A stretch of 43,791 bases of DNA from an uncultured Coriobacteriaceae bacterium (lineage in GTDB: Bacteria > Actinomycetota > Coriobacteriia > Coriobacteriales > Atopobiaceae). Below the pieces are notes generated by a model. It was given only the letters and a program-made list of their open reading frames with translations. It was not told the DNA's origin and searched no databases. The stretch covers positions 1 to 43,791 of the forward strand of contig CAOJNB010000013.1 in assembly GCA_948439405.1 (NCBI GenBank). The letters are read 5' to 3'. Each line of letters begins with the position of its first letter. Position 1 is the first letter of the stretch. The position numbers were made by a program, and so were the translations under genes. Shown piece by piece: positions 6,548 to 15,125 of the stretch.

Positions 6548-7357
6548 ATGGAGGACAAGCTGTTCGAGGGCGTCGCGGACACGCTCTACATCCCGCTGTC
6601 CGCGCGCGTCTACGTGTCGAAGAGGTTACCGGAGTACTTCTTCGACACCAAGTCGCTGGAGCTGGAGGACTCCATACCCGGCGACAGCATCCAGAGGGGC
6701 TCCAACGAGTACACGATGATCGCATCGGTGGCGCGCTACCACAACCTCGACGAGATGGCGTGCGCCTACGCGGCCGAACACCCTGCCTGCAACATCGTGA
6801 ACGTGGGATGCGGCCTGGAGACCATGTTCTGGCGCGTCGGGCCGGACGCGCCCATTGCCCGCTTCTACGAGATGGACCTGCCCGACGTCATCGACACGCG
6901 CCGCCGCATCCTCGGCGAGAGTGAGCGCGACAGGCTCATCGCGGGGGACGCCTTCGACCTCTCGTGGGCGGAGGGCATCGATGTCACTCTTCCCACGCTC
7001 GTCATCGTCTCGGGCGTGTTCCAGTACTTCCGCAACGCCGACGTGCTGGGCTTCATAGCGGATGCGAAGAAGGCGTTCGCCGACGCGGAGCTCGTCTTCG
7101 ACGCGACCAACACCAAGGGTCTCGAGTTCGCCAACAAGTACGTGAGGAAGACGGGCAACGCCTCGGCCCTCATGCGCTGCGCCATCGACGACCCGGCCGC
7201 CTTCGCGCGCGAGGCGGGCTGCGACCTTATCGAGGTGCGCCCGTTCTACACGGCCGCGCGCCGCATCCTCAAGGGCAAGGTGGGGCTGTACACCAGAATC
7301 GCCATGGCAGTCACCGACCGCACCGGCCGCGCGTTCATCCTGCACGTGAAGCTTTGA
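6548..7357 (+). CDS. LCM-family SAM-dependent methyltransferase
   Basis: The 269-residue protein has a Rossmann SAM-binding motif NIVNVGCGLETMF (residues 83-95), then RFYEMDLPDVI (105-115) and IVSGVFQYF. These are marks of the leucine carboxyl methyltransferase / polyketide O-methyltransferase (TcmP-like) family. I chose the third in-frame ATG (6548) because GAGGAG at 6534-6539 is correctly spaced for it; the ATGs at 6530 and 6542 are not served. The substrate is unknown. In Gram-positives such proteins are sometimes found with iron-regulated exporters, and a palindrome similar to that in front of feoA precedes this gene, so a link to metal uptake is possible but unproven. Confidence 0.85.
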   Translation: MEDKLFEGVADTLYIPLSARVYVSKRLPEYFFDTKSLELEDSIPGDSIQRGSNEYTMIASVARYHNLDEMACAYAAEHPACNIVNVGCGLETMFWRVGPDAPIARFYEMDLPDVIDTRRRILGESERDRLIAGDAFDLSWAEGIDVTLPTLVIVSGVFQYFRNADVLGFIADAKKAFADAELVFDATNTKGLEFANKYVRKTGNASALMRCAIDDPAAFAREAGCDLIEVRPFYTAARRILKGKVGLYTRIAMAVTDRTGRAFILHVKL

Positions 7358-7374
7358 GCAAGGGGCACACGCCA

Positions 7375-7880
7375 ATGAAGCAATACGTCCCAGAGAAGAT
7401 GGTGGCACGAAGCCGCTACCGGCGCTACTTCCCGACGCTGCCGGCAAACGTGCAGCAGGACGTCTACGCCCGCGTACGCGAGCTCGTGGAGGATCGGTGC
7501 CGACTCCCCGCGAGTCCGAGCTCGCCGCCCTGCAGAAGTTCGGCGGTAAGGAACAGGTAACGTTCCTTAATGACAAGGAAGTTGCGTATGGAGCGAAGGG
7601 CGCCACGAGGCCTGATATCCTCCGCGAGGTGGGCGGCAAATTGGAGGCGATCGAGGTCAAGAACTATGACCTGGTCAACAATGCGAATGGCCTGTGCTCC
7701 GAGCTTGAGAGAGAGGTAACGGCACGCGTGGCGAACCTTCCCGAGGGATCGCTGCAACGCGTGGTGCTCGACGTGACAGGCCGTGGATACGACGACGTGC
7801 TTATCGAAACCATCAAGCAGGGCATCTGGACGAAGCTTGAATCTGTGTATCCGAACATACCGATAGAAATCATGGTGTAG
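7375..7880 (+). pseudogene. Remnant with nuclease-toxin-like C-terminal domain, probably frameshifted
   Basis: An ATG at 7375 with AAGGGG upstream opens a frame giving about 41 plausible residues (MKQYVPEKMVARSRYRRYF, ARVRELVEDR). That frame then turns into noise near 7497 and stops at 7560. In another frame, from 7497 to 7880, there is a good 127-residue domain with PTPRESELAALQKFGG, GATRPDILREVGGKLEAIEVKNYD and RVVLDVTGRGYDD. The D..E.x(n)EVKNY pattern is that of restriction-endonuclease-fold toxins found at the ends of polymorphic toxins and phage head proteins. One single-base indel near 7495 would join the two parts. The C-terminal part is lower in GC than its neighbours. No immunity gene is visible downstream. 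Confidence 0.5.
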
Positions 7881-7980
7881 CTCATGGATATTGGAACAGA
7901 AAAGGCCGCTAGAATCGTCAACGTCGGCAGTGCAGCAAATCTTTACTCGCTCTATTCGACTGCAGTCACGCTCATGGTTT

Positions 7981-8774
7981 TCATGCCGCCGTGATGTACC
8001 CCGGCGTGCTCGCCGTGTCGATGCGGAAGTACGTGTACGCCGTCTTGCTGCTGGCCCACGCCGTGCCGTTGCCGCCGACGAGGCTGCTGCAGCTGTAGAA
8101 GCACTGAGAGCCCGTGATCCCGCTCGAAGGCAGCGCCCAGGTCGCGTCCGCGTAGATCGTCGTCAGGTGCGAGCATCCCGAGAACGTGTAGAACAGGTCC
8201 GTCAGCGTGGTCGGGTCGAAGCCCCGGAAGTCGATGGTCGTGAACGCGCACGACGAGAACGTGTAGCGCATCGAGCGCACGCCCGACAGGTTGCCCAGGC
8301 CGCTCACGCTCGCGAGGTTCGTGCAGCTGTAGAACAGGTAGTTCAGGTTCAGGTACGAGAATGTCGCCATGTCTGCTGCGAAGGTCGCGCTCGTGAGGTA
8401 CTGGCGGTGCGTCGGCCCTGTCATGCCATCCCAGGGCGTGAAGCCCAGCCCCACGTACTTTCCGATCGCGCAGATCCGCCCGCTCGCGACGAGCTCGCGC
8501 GTGGCGTCCGACGTCGAGGTGGCCGTGAGAACGCCCTCGCCGTCGGCGTAGTAGTGCGCCCAGAACCAGGCGCGGGCGTCGTTGTTCGGGTCGGTCAGCA
8601 CGCCGCCGGCGCCCAGCTTGCACACGCTCGCGCCGCTTGTTGTCGAGGGCACGAAGCCGTCCGTGCCGCCGACGAGCCTGGTGCAGCCGGTGAACATGAG
8701 GGAGCCCGAGAGGCCGGGATTGCTGAAGCTCGTCGCGTAGATCGTCTCCAGCACAGCGGACCGATTGATGCTTC
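7981..8774 (-). pseudogene. BspA-type leucine-rich-repeat surface/tail protein, 5' truncated
   Basis: About 257 residues of repeat sequence with aromatic/Cys LRR signatures: TFSSCAFTTIDFRGFDP, LFYTFSGCSHLTTIYAD, CFYSCSSLVGGNGTAW and a C-terminal RIDTASTPGYITAA. Such blocks occur in BspA-like adhesins and in host-range proteins of phages from this group. There is no signal peptide and no proper start. The frame is open through a GTG at 8752-8754 and further upstream (coding LGSINRSA) to the TAG of the metal ATPase gene at 8775. The 5' part was therefore replaced by the ATPase operon. Probably not expressed as a functional protein. Confidence 0.8.
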
Positions 8775-10850
8775 CTAGAGACGCCGAGCGCTTTCTGCGG
8801 CCAGCGCGATGGTGGTGCCGTTGTGCAGGAGCGCCGAGGTCTGGGGTCGGATGATACCGACGATTCCCGCAGCGAGAAGCGCCGAGTTGATGCCCATAAC
8901 CGCGGTGAACGAGCGGTCGAGGCGCCCCATGAGGGAGCGGCTGAGCGCGTGCAGGCGCACGATGGCGTCGAGCCCGCCCGCGGCGAGCGTGACGTCGGCG
9001 ACCTCCTGCGCGATGGCGGTGCCCGTGCCCATGGCGATGCCCACATCGGCGGCGGAAAGCGCCGGCGCGTCGTTAACGCCGTCACCCACCATGACGACGC
9101 GTTGTCCGCGAGCCACGAGCGCCTCCACGTAGGCATGCTTGTCCTCGGGGAGCAGGTCAGCTCGGTACTCGGTGATGCCCGCCTCGGCGGCGATGCGTGC
9201 GGCGGTGCGCTCGTCATCGCCGGTGAGCATGATGATGTGGCCGATGCCCTGTGAGCGAAGTGCCGCAATCGCCTCGGGCGCTCCTGCCTTTAAGGGATCT
9301 TCGATGCCGAGCACGCCTACCAGCTTTCCGTCTTGGGCGAGGTAGAGCGGTGAGAGACCTTCGAGGTCGCCGTCGATGCGCGCCTCTGCCTCGGGAGCGA
9401 CTTCGACGTGCTCGTCCTCCATCACGAAGTGGCGACTACCGATGACGATGCGCTTGCCATCGAGCGCCGATGCGATGCCGTGCGCCACGATATAGGCGAC
9501 CTCGGCATGGCGTTCGCGATGCTCGAGGCCGCGCGAGGCGGCGGCCGCCACCACGGCGCGCGCCACGGGATGCGGGAAATGCTCCTCCAGGCAGGCCGAG
9601 GTGCGCAGCACCTCGTCCTCGGTCCAATCGGGCACGAGGGCGAGCACGCGCGCGACCCGGGGCGTCGCCTCGGTGAGCGTTCCCGTCTTATCGAACACGA
9701 TGGTGTCGGCGGCGGCGATGGCCTCGAAATGCTTGGCACCCTTGACGGCCATGCCCTCGTGCGCGCTCTGGCTCATGGCGGCGAGCACGCTGATGGACGA
9801 CGTGAGCCTGAGGGCGCAGGAGTAGTCGACCATGAGGGCGGCCGATGTCTTGGCAAGGCTTTTCGTGGTCGCCGCCACAAGCCCCGCAAGCAGGAAGTTC
9901 CACGGCACGAAGCGGTCCGCGAGGTGCTCGCGGCGCGTCTGGATCTCGCTTTTGAGCTGCTCGGAGGCTTCAACGAGATTCACGATGGAGCGGAGCTTGG
10001 TCGATGCGGGCTCGGCGCCCACGCGGATGACGATTTTGCCCTCTTCAACCGCGGTGCCGGCGAAGACGTCGTCGCCGGCCATGCGCTCGACGGCAAGCGG
10101 CTCGCCGGTGAGTGCCGCCTGGTTGACCATGGCCGCACCGCGTACCACCACGCCGTCGACGCACACGGGCATGCCGGCGCGCGCCACGACGAGGTCGCCC
10201 GCGCGGAGACTCTGGGCGGGCACGGTGACCTCCTCGCCGTCCTCGAGGCGCCGGGCGTTTTGGGGAATGGCCATGAGGGAGCGAATGAGTTCGTGCTCTG
10301 AGCGTTCACGGGTGGCGTCCTCGAGGACCTCTCCCAGGTCGAGGAGGAACATGGTGCTCGCCGCGGTTTTGGGGTCGCGCTTGACAAACGACAGGCCGAT
10401 GGCCGTGGCGTCGAGTACCGGCACATCGAGGCGGTGCCGCATGAGCGAGGTGAGGCCGGCGCGCAGAAACCCGAGGTAGTGAAGGTCAGCCCATACCGTC
10501 CTCAGTGCGGGCGGGAGGAGCCAGCGGCGGATGAGATGGTTGCCCACTAGGCGGATGATGCTGCGCGCGGCGGACGGGACCGCGGGCGCGAGCGCCGTGG
10601 GCGCCTGGGCGCGCGCCGCATCGAGCTGGACGCGGCTGAGCTCGTTCAGCCGATCGAGCAGGGCGGTTCTTGCAAGGGCGTCGCGGTACCAGATGGCGAC
10701 CGAGCGAATGCGCGGGTAGGAGCGCACGCGCTCGACGCCTGTCCACGAAGAGAGCGAGGCCTCGAGGGCGAGGGCGTCGGACGCGTCAAGGTGATCGGCA
10801 AACGTAAGGCGCAGCCGCCCCGGCACCTCGTGTTCGATGACGTATCGCAC
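8775..10850 (-). CDS. P1B-type metal-exporting ATPase with SCA membrane motif (CtpC-like)
   Basis: The 691-residue protein is full length for a P1B ATPase. It has an N-terminal HMA_2-like region without metal-binding Cys (1-60), actuator loop with TGE (248-250), phosphorylation motif DKTGT (D387), HP motif (427-428), TGDD (543-546) and hinge GDGVND (589-594). The transmembrane metal motif is DYSCALRL (342-349) instead of the CPC/SPC of copper, zinc or cadmium pumps. SCA-type motifs with HMA_2 domains are known from CtpC-like pumps linked to manganese or other transition metals. The ATG at 10850 lies eight bases after the stop of the DUF6110 gene, so the two form an operon. The operon promoter region carries a palindrome shared with feoA. 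Metal specificity is inferred only. Confidence 0.9.
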   Translation of the reverse strand: MRYVIEHEVPGRLRLTFADHLDASDALALEASLSSWTGVERVRSYPRIRSVAIWYRDALARTALLDRLNELSRVQLDAARAQAPTALAPAVPSAARSIIRLVGNHLIRRWLLPPALRTVWADLHYLGFLRAGLTSLMRHRLDVPVLDATAIGLSFVKRDPKTAASTMFLLDLGEVLEDATRERSEHELIRSLMAIPQNARRLEDGEEVTVPAQSLRAGDLVVARAGMPVCVDGVVVRGAAMVNQAALTGEPLAVERMAGDDVFAGTAVEEGKIVIRVGAEPASTKLRSIVNLVEASEQLKSEIQTRREHLADRFVPWNFLLAGLVAATTKSLAKTSAALMVDYSCALRLTSSISVLAAMSQSAHEGMAVKGAKHFEAIAAADTIVFDKTGTLTEATPRVARVLALVPDWTEDEVLRTSACLEEHFPHPVARAVVAAAASRGLEHRERHAEVAYIVAHGIASALDGKRIVIGSRHFVMEDEHVEVAPEAEARIDGDLEGLSPLYLAQDGKLVGVLGIEDPLKAGAPEAIAALRSQGIGHIIMLTGDDERTAARIAAEAGITEYRADLLPEDKHAYVEALVARGQRVVMVGDGVNDAPALSAADVGIAMGTGTAIAQEVADVTLAAGGLDAIVRLHALSRSLMGRLDRSFTAVMGINSALLAAGIVGIIRPQTSALLHNGTTIALAAESARRL

Positions 10851-10858
10851 GGGCGCGC

Positions 10859-11158
10859 TTACGCCTTAGCGGGGACGGTCTCTGCGGCGGTATCCGACGC
10901 GCTATCTTCCTCGTCCTCGACGCCGTAGACGGTTTCATTGAGATACGCGGCTTCGGCGACGATGTCGTCCATCTCGGCGCGTGCGCGTTCGACGGTGTCT
11001 TCACAGGCCTGCTTCGCGCGCAACCCAGCCGCGACGGCTTCGACGTAGACGCGTTTCGCCCCGTCGCTCGTAAGCACCTTGGCGCCAACAGACCCGATCA
11101 GTACGCCCGCGCCCAAAAGCAGGCCGTGCGTCCCCTTGAGAAAGCCCAGAGTACTCAT
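10859..11158 (-). CDS. DUF6110-type small membrane-associated protein, partner of the metal ATPase
   Basis: The 99-residue protein begins MSTLGFLKGTHGLLLGAG. One glycine-rich hydrophobic segment (about 5-28) is followed by a helical region that matches the small DUF6110 proteins commonly encoded just before CtpC-like ATPases, and then by an acidic tail (EDEEDSASD). I chose the ATG at 11158 because GAGAGGAG lies seven bases upstream; the longer frame starts before that site. It is the first gene of the two-gene operon. Its role, perhaps supporting metal delivery or pump assembly, is not established. Confidence 0.8.
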   Translation of the reverse strand: MSTLGFLKGTHGLLLGAGVLIGSVGAKVLTSDGAKRVYVEAVAAGLRAKQACEDTVERARAEMDDIVAEAAYLNETVYGVEDEEDSASDTAAETVPAKA

Positions 11159-11205
11159 GCAAAACTCCTCTCTGCGCACAACAGTACGCCTTGGTAAACA
11201 ATTTC

Positions 11206-11225
11206 AAGTTAACTGTAGTTCACTT
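11206..11225. promoter_or_regulatory. Palindromic operator candidate at metal ATPase operon
   Basis: AAGTTAACT (11206-11214) and AGTTCACTT (11217-11225) form an imperfect 20-bp palindrome, 8 of 9 positions paired. It sits between the DUF6110/ATPase operon (minus) and the truncated ABC gene (plus). It matches the feoA-upstream site at 15126-15145 at 13 of 20 positions. Operator for a DtxR-type regulator is the inferred role. Confidence 0.5.
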
Positions 11226-11248
11226 TGAGGAGAGGAGTGGTGTGATTT

Positions 11249-12457
11249 GTGATCGAGCTTGGCCGGGGGCGTCGCACCCGGGGCGACGCGCACCTCTCGG
11301 CCGCGCGGGTCGAGCTCTCCGCGAGCATGCAGGACCTGCTCTACGGCATAGAACCCGTTAAGGCTTCCTCGGGGGCGCGCGCCGTGGAAGAGCGCATCGA
11401 CCGGGCTTGCGAGGGGTATCGCGATGCGTGCGTCTCCCAGGAGCGGGTGACCGGCTCGCTCAACAGCCTCGCCGCGGGAGCGCTCAAGATCGGGCTCCCC
11501 GCCACGTTGCTCGCCGCCGCCTGGTTGCTCGGGGCGGGAGGCGCGGACCTCGACGTGCTCGTCGTCTTTCTCATGGTAGGGACGCGCATGTACGACCCGC
11601 TCGTCGCCGCCGTGATGAACTGGGCGGAGCTTGAGTCCTCGGCGCGCGCCGGCGGGCGCGTGCTCGAGATTCTCTCGACGGAGCCGATGCCCGGCGAGGG
11701 GGACGTCTCCGGCGACGAGCTCGCGCTCGAGGGCGTTTCGTTCTCCTACGACGGCGAGAAGGACGCGCTCTCGGGCGTGGGCCTCTCCGTCGGGCGCGGC
11801 AGGCGCATGGCCATCGTCGGTCCCTCGGGCTCCGGCAAGTCGACCGCACTCAAGTTGGCGGCCCGCTTCTACGATCCCGACGAGGACAGGGTGCTGCTCT
11901 CGGGCCAGGACGTCTCGAACGCGTCGGCCGACGCGTTCTACCGCAACGTCTCCATGGTGTTCCAAGACGTCTACGTGTTCCACGACACCGTGGAGGCGAA
12001 CATCCGCTACGGCCGCGAGGGCGCGACGCACGACGAGGTCGTGGCGGCGGCGAAGGCCGCGCGCTGCCACGAGTTCATCATGGCGCTGCCCCGGGGGTAC
12101 GACACCGTGCTCGGCGAGCGAGGGTCCACGCTCTCGGGCGGCGAGCGGCAGCGCATCGCCATCGGGCGCGCCATCCTGAAGGACGCGCCCGTCGTCCTGC
12201 TCGACGAGGCCACGAGCGCGCTCGACCCCATCAACGAGCGCGAGGTGCAGCGGGCTCTGAGCGCGCTGCTCGCGGGGCGCGCGGTGATCATGGTCGCCCA
12301 TAGCCTCGCGAGTGTGTGCGGCGTGGACGGGATCTGCGTGATGGACGGCGGGCGCGTCGTGGAGCGCGGCGCGCACGAGGAGCTCATGGCTGCGGGAGAC
12401 CTCTACGCGCGGCTCTGGAACCTCCAGCAGCAGGCGGCTGATTGGCGTATCGCGTAG
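11249..12457 (+). pseudogene. ABC exporter (type IV half-transporter), N-terminally truncated
   Basis: The frame gives 402 residues, whereas half-transporters of this class have about 580. It begins abruptly (GTG at 11249) in the middle of the membrane domain (HLSAARVELSASMQD), keeps the last two membrane segments (about 80-118) and then an intact ATPase: Walker A GPSGSGKS (191-198), LSGGE (295-299), Walker B VVLLDE (315-320), H351. The first four membrane helices are missing, so it cannot be a normal transporter. A ribosome binding site-like GAGGAGAGGAG at 11226-11236 stands too far upstream for the GTG. The protein resembles exporters/importers of siderophore type that occur with AraC regulators and ECF modules. 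The ATPase part could still be translated. Confidence 0.75.
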
Positions 12458-12511
12458 GCGCTGCTGAAACCAAAGAGCTGATTCATAGGAAATTCGGGGA
12501 AAGGGATTCTC

Positions 12512-12892
12512 ATGGACAATCGAAGAAGCGCGGTGCGCGACACGCGCGATGCGAAGGGCAGGGCGTCTGCCTCCGGTTCACGCAAGCTCGTATCCGCGGG
12601 CGTTTGGATTGCACTTTATTTCGTGGTATAGGCGCCATAGTTCGGGACGGTCCTCATCATCGGAATGGTCCCCTCGCTCATCTACTTCATCACCGGGATG
12701 TTCACGCCCCTCATTCTCGGCCTCACGCTCGCCTCGTACGCCGTCGCCGAGATCATCCGCGCGGTGAGGACTGCCGACAGCATCGCCGTCATCGGCGACC
12801 GCCATGTGATCGAGCAGGGGACGCACGAGGAGCTCGTCGCGCGAGGCGGGAAGTACGCCGCGATGTGGGCGGCCGACCGCCAGCTCGCCTGA
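12512..12892 (+). pseudogene. Mosaic debris: ECF S component joined to ABC ATPase tail
   Basis: One frame starting at ATG 12512 contains three pieces. Codons 1-39 (RKLVSAGVWIALYFVV) match the start of Trep_Strep/MptD-type ECF substrate-binding components. Two stops follow (12629-12631 and 12638-12640). The frame then continues with GTVLIIGMVPSLIYFITGMF and TPLILGLTLASYAVAEIIR, a later membrane segment of the same family with the intervening part missing. From about 12771 it becomes the extreme C-terminus of an ABC ATPase (DSIAVIGDRHVIEQGTHEEL) and stops at 12892. The fusion has no plausible function and records a deletion that removed most of an ECF/ABC uptake locus. Confidence 0.65.
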
Positions 12893-13014
12893 CGTCCCGA
12901 CAAACGCGCTCCAACGACGTGCCAAGGGAGCGCATCTGAAGACGCGTCAAGGTGAAAAAAGCACGGGACCGTTCCAGCATGCCAATAGAGATTGTCCATA
13001 GGAGGGTTGGAGAC

Positions 13015-13383
13015 ATGGGAGCCACGAAGTCCTTCGAGGACTACCTCGAGGCCGTCCTCGTGATCCGCCGCCTGCGCGGGTCGTGCCGCAACGTGGACAT
13101 CGCCGAGCGCCTCGGGCGCTCCAAGCCGAGCGTGACGAAGGCGCTCTCGAACCTCGCCGCCGCCGGCCTCGTCCGGATGTCCGGGCACGAAGTGCTCCTC
13201 ACCGAGGAGGGCGAGCGCGCCGCGTCGCTCGAGCGCCACCGCTTCTTCGAGCGGCTGCTCGTCGACGCCGGCGTCGACGCCCGGACCGCCTCGGCGGAGG
13301 CCTGCCGCATGGAGCACTGCCTCTCCGAGGACTCGTTCCGCAAGCTCGCCGACCGCCTGGCCCCAGAGACCGGCGCCGCATAG
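13015..13383 (+). CDS. DtxR-family metal-dependent transcriptional regulator
   Basis: The 122-residue protein has a winged-helix domain (6-70; VDIAERLGRSKPSVTKALSNL, LTEEGERAA) and the DtxR/MntR dimerisation region (71-115; ERHRFFERLLVD, CRMEHCLSEDSF). It lacks the C-terminal SH3-like domain, as in MntR. Likely metal ligands are D9, E12, H75, C97, E100 and H101. The EDYLE at 8-12 is MntR-like, while C97-x2-E-H is DtxR/IdeR-like, so iron or manganese sensing is open. The ATG at 13015 is supported by GGAGGG eight bases upstream. It lies between the metal ATPase operon and feoAB, both preceded by AAGTT...ACTT palindromes, and is the obvious candidate to bind them. Confidence 0.88.
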   Translation: MGATKSFEDYLEAVLVIRRLRGSCRNVDIAERLGRSKPSVTKALSNLAAAGLVRMSGHEVLLTEEGERAASLERHRFFERLLVDAGVDARTASAEACRMEHCLSEDSFRKLADRLAPETGAA

Positions 13384-13414
13384 GGTAGCGCGTCTCCCCC
13401 TAGCGGCTTTCAGA

Positions 13415-13448
13415 GCGGCCCCTTTCGCCGGACGACAAGAGGGGCCGC
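13415..13448 (+). terminator. Hairpin after DtxR gene, copy 1 of a duplicated upstream element
   Basis: GCGGCCCCT (13415-13423) pairs with AGGGGCCGC (13440-13448), then CTTCTTG. A very similar hairpin stands before the second sigma-like gene at 18101-18138, so it belongs to a duplicated block as well as probably ending DtxR transcription. Confidence 0.6.
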
Positions 13449-13460
13449 CTTCTTGCGGGC

Positions 13461-13940
13461 ATGGGCGCGCCTCGACGGGAGGGGGGCGGGGCAGCGCGGC
13501 TTTACGGGCGCGGCCCCGTTGCCGGGAGCGCCCGTGGCACCGTTGTCATCGTTGCGGGCCCAGGTGGGACGCCGGTCCCCGTAGAGGTGGACGCGGCGGT
13601 CGCCGCCGCCCTCGAGGACATGCGGCGCGAGGCCTGGCGTATCGACCGCAGGGAGGCCCGGCATACGCTCAGCCTCGATGCCATGGGCACGTCCGTCGCG
13701 TCAACTGGGCCGGAGTCGGATCCGGGAATCGCTCTCATGAGGTGCTGCCGGACGGACGAGCTCGCCGCGGCGCTATCCCGGCTCCCGGCGGTCCAGCTTC
13801 GCCGCCTACTCATGCATACCGTCGTGCGCCTCCCGGTCAGGGAGATCGCCCGTCGCGAGGGCTGCTCCGAGCGGGCGGTGAAGTACAGCCTTGCGCGCGC
13901 ACGGAGGCGGATGAGGGCCTTGTTGACCGACGGGGATTGA
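13461..13940 (+). CDS. Sigma-70 region-4-like HTH protein, copy 1
   Basis: Up to 159 residues. The first ~40 have no recognisable fold. The middle contains MRREAWRIDRREARHTLSLDAM, and the C-terminus is a sigma region 4-type HTH (about 108-155; LPAVQLRRLLMHTV, VREIARREGCSERAVKYSLARARRRM). It is clearly paralogous to the protein starting at 18177. Such sigma-like proteins are common next to integrases of Gram-positive integrative elements, but here no integrase follows, only a perfect terminator. The start is uncertain: the ATG at 13461 has no good ribosome binding site. Confidence 0.7.
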   Translation: MGAPRREGGGAARLYGRGPVAGSARGTVVIVAGPGGTPVPVEVDAAVAAALEDMRREAWRIDRREARHTLSLDAMGTSVASTGPESDPGIALMRCCRTDELAAALSRLPAVQLRRLLMHTVVRLPVREIARREGCSERAVKYSLARARRRMRALLTDGD

Positions 13941-13946
13941 AGGTCG

Positions 13947-13983
13947 CTCAAGCCCGTTCGGCCCCTGCCCGAACGGGCTTGAG
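13947..13983. terminator. Perfect 15-bp hairpin terminator
   Basis: CTCAAGCCCGTTCGG (13947-13961) pairs perfectly with 13969-13983, loop of seven. It separates the plus-strand sigma-like gene from the minus-strand AraC gene and can end both. Confidence 0.75.
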
Positions 13984-14051
13984 TATCCCGGGGTCAAAAA
14001 TGATTCGGCTCGGTGACCATGCCGCCGGCAAGCCGCCGCGCGTCAGCGTTC

Positions 14052-15083
14052 CTAGAACTCCCCCTCGACTTCGTGAACGCCCTCCCTCTCGCCGAATCGA
14101 CGCCGCCTCCACTCGCTCGGTGCGGTTCCGTATTCCCTCTTGAACGCGGAGGAGAACTTGCTCGGGTTCGCGTAGCCGACGCGCACGGCGGCTTCGGCGA
14201 CGCGCGCTCCCCCGGCAAGCAGGGCGGCGGCGACCTCCATGCGCCGCTTGCGGAGGTACCCCGCGACGGTGCTCCCGTATGCCCGCGAGAAGTACTGGTT
14301 GAGTGTCGCCGCGCTCACACCGAACGCCGACGCTAGCACGCGGGCGTCGTGGGCGCAGTCGAGAGAGCCCTCGAGCTCGTCGTGCACGGCGGCAACGATG
14401 CGCATCTGGGCGCGTGTGAGGATGAAGCGGGGTCTGGCGCAGGAGAGGTCGCGACGTTGGAGGCCAAGCAGCAAGCCGAGAACCTCGTAGGTGGCCAGAG
14501 CCCTGTCGGGTGCTTCGACGAGGGCGGCGATGCGTCTCATATGCCCGTTGAGCTCGCCGTCGCCGCTGAGCACGGCGGCGCTGCCCGCCTGTCGCGCGAT
14601 GGCCTCGACGGCATCCTCGTCATCGAGCAGCGAGAAAAGCGGCGATTGAGCGATACGCGTGTTCACGAACACCTCGACGCCCCGGTAGCGTCCCGAGGGG
14701 TACCGGAACTCGGCGGGGCGCTCCTGCGAGCAGCTGATGCACACTTCGCCGGCCGAGACCGTCGCCAGACCCCCGCTCGGGACGTCGACCTCGCAGCGGC
14801 CCTCGTGGCACAGGTTTATCGTCAGCCATTTGCCCCGCGAGAACGCGGGGAGGGGGACGGACGGGGCCTCTGGGACGTTGGGGCACCGCTCGCACGCGAA
14901 GTCGACGTTGGCGACGAACAGGTCGCGCGACAGGGGGCGGCCTCGCATGCACCCGCTCCCGACCGGGTGCGACAGCACCAGCTCGTAGACGCCGTCGGCG
15001 TCTTGGACGAGCTCGACGCCGGAGGCGACGCGCAGGCGCGTCCCCCGGTTGCTCTCCGTATCGGTGAAGGGTGCGTTCCCCAT
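14052..15083 (-). CDS. AraC-family transcriptional regulator
   Basis: The 343-residue protein has an N-terminal sensor region with several Cys (CMRGR, ACERCPN, LCHEGRCEV, EVCISCSQE) and a C-terminal AraC double-HTH (about 230-330; VLASAFGVSAATLNQYFSRA, YLRKRRMEVAAALL, EAAVRVGYANPSKFSSAFKR). AraC proteins of this type commonly control siderophore-type ABC/ECF loci in Coriobacteria and Firmicutes. It is divergent from feoAB, with a 20-bp palindrome in the shared promoter region. The Cys-rich sensor might respond to metal or redox state; this is inference. Debris of a second AraC gene lies at 17504-17764. Confidence 0.9.
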   Translation of the reverse strand: MGNAPFTDTESNRGTRLRVASGVELVQDADGVYELVLSHPVGSGCMRGRPLSRDLFVANVDFACERCPNVPEAPSVPLPAFSRGKWLTINLCHEGRCEVDVPSGGLATVSAGEVCISCSQERPAEFRYPSGRYRGVEVFVNTRIAQSPLFSLLDDEDAVEAIARQAGSAAVLSGDGELNGHMRRIAALVEAPDRALATYEVLGLLLGLQRRDLSCARPRFILTRAQMRIVAAVHDELEGSLDCAHDARVLASAFGVSAATLNQYFSRAYGSTVAGYLRKRRMEVAAALLAGGARVAEAAVRVGYANPSKFSSAFKREYGTAPSEWRRRRFGEREGVHEVEGEF

Positions 15084-15125
15084 AGGCTATCTCCCGTTCG
15101 CGCAGTCCAGCCCCATTCGTCTCAA

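Noticed and set aside
12442..12939. 165-codon frame starting inside the end of the ABC gene
   Set aside because: It is Arg/His-rich and out of frame with the recognisable ECF and ABC fragments, so it is taken as a shadow.
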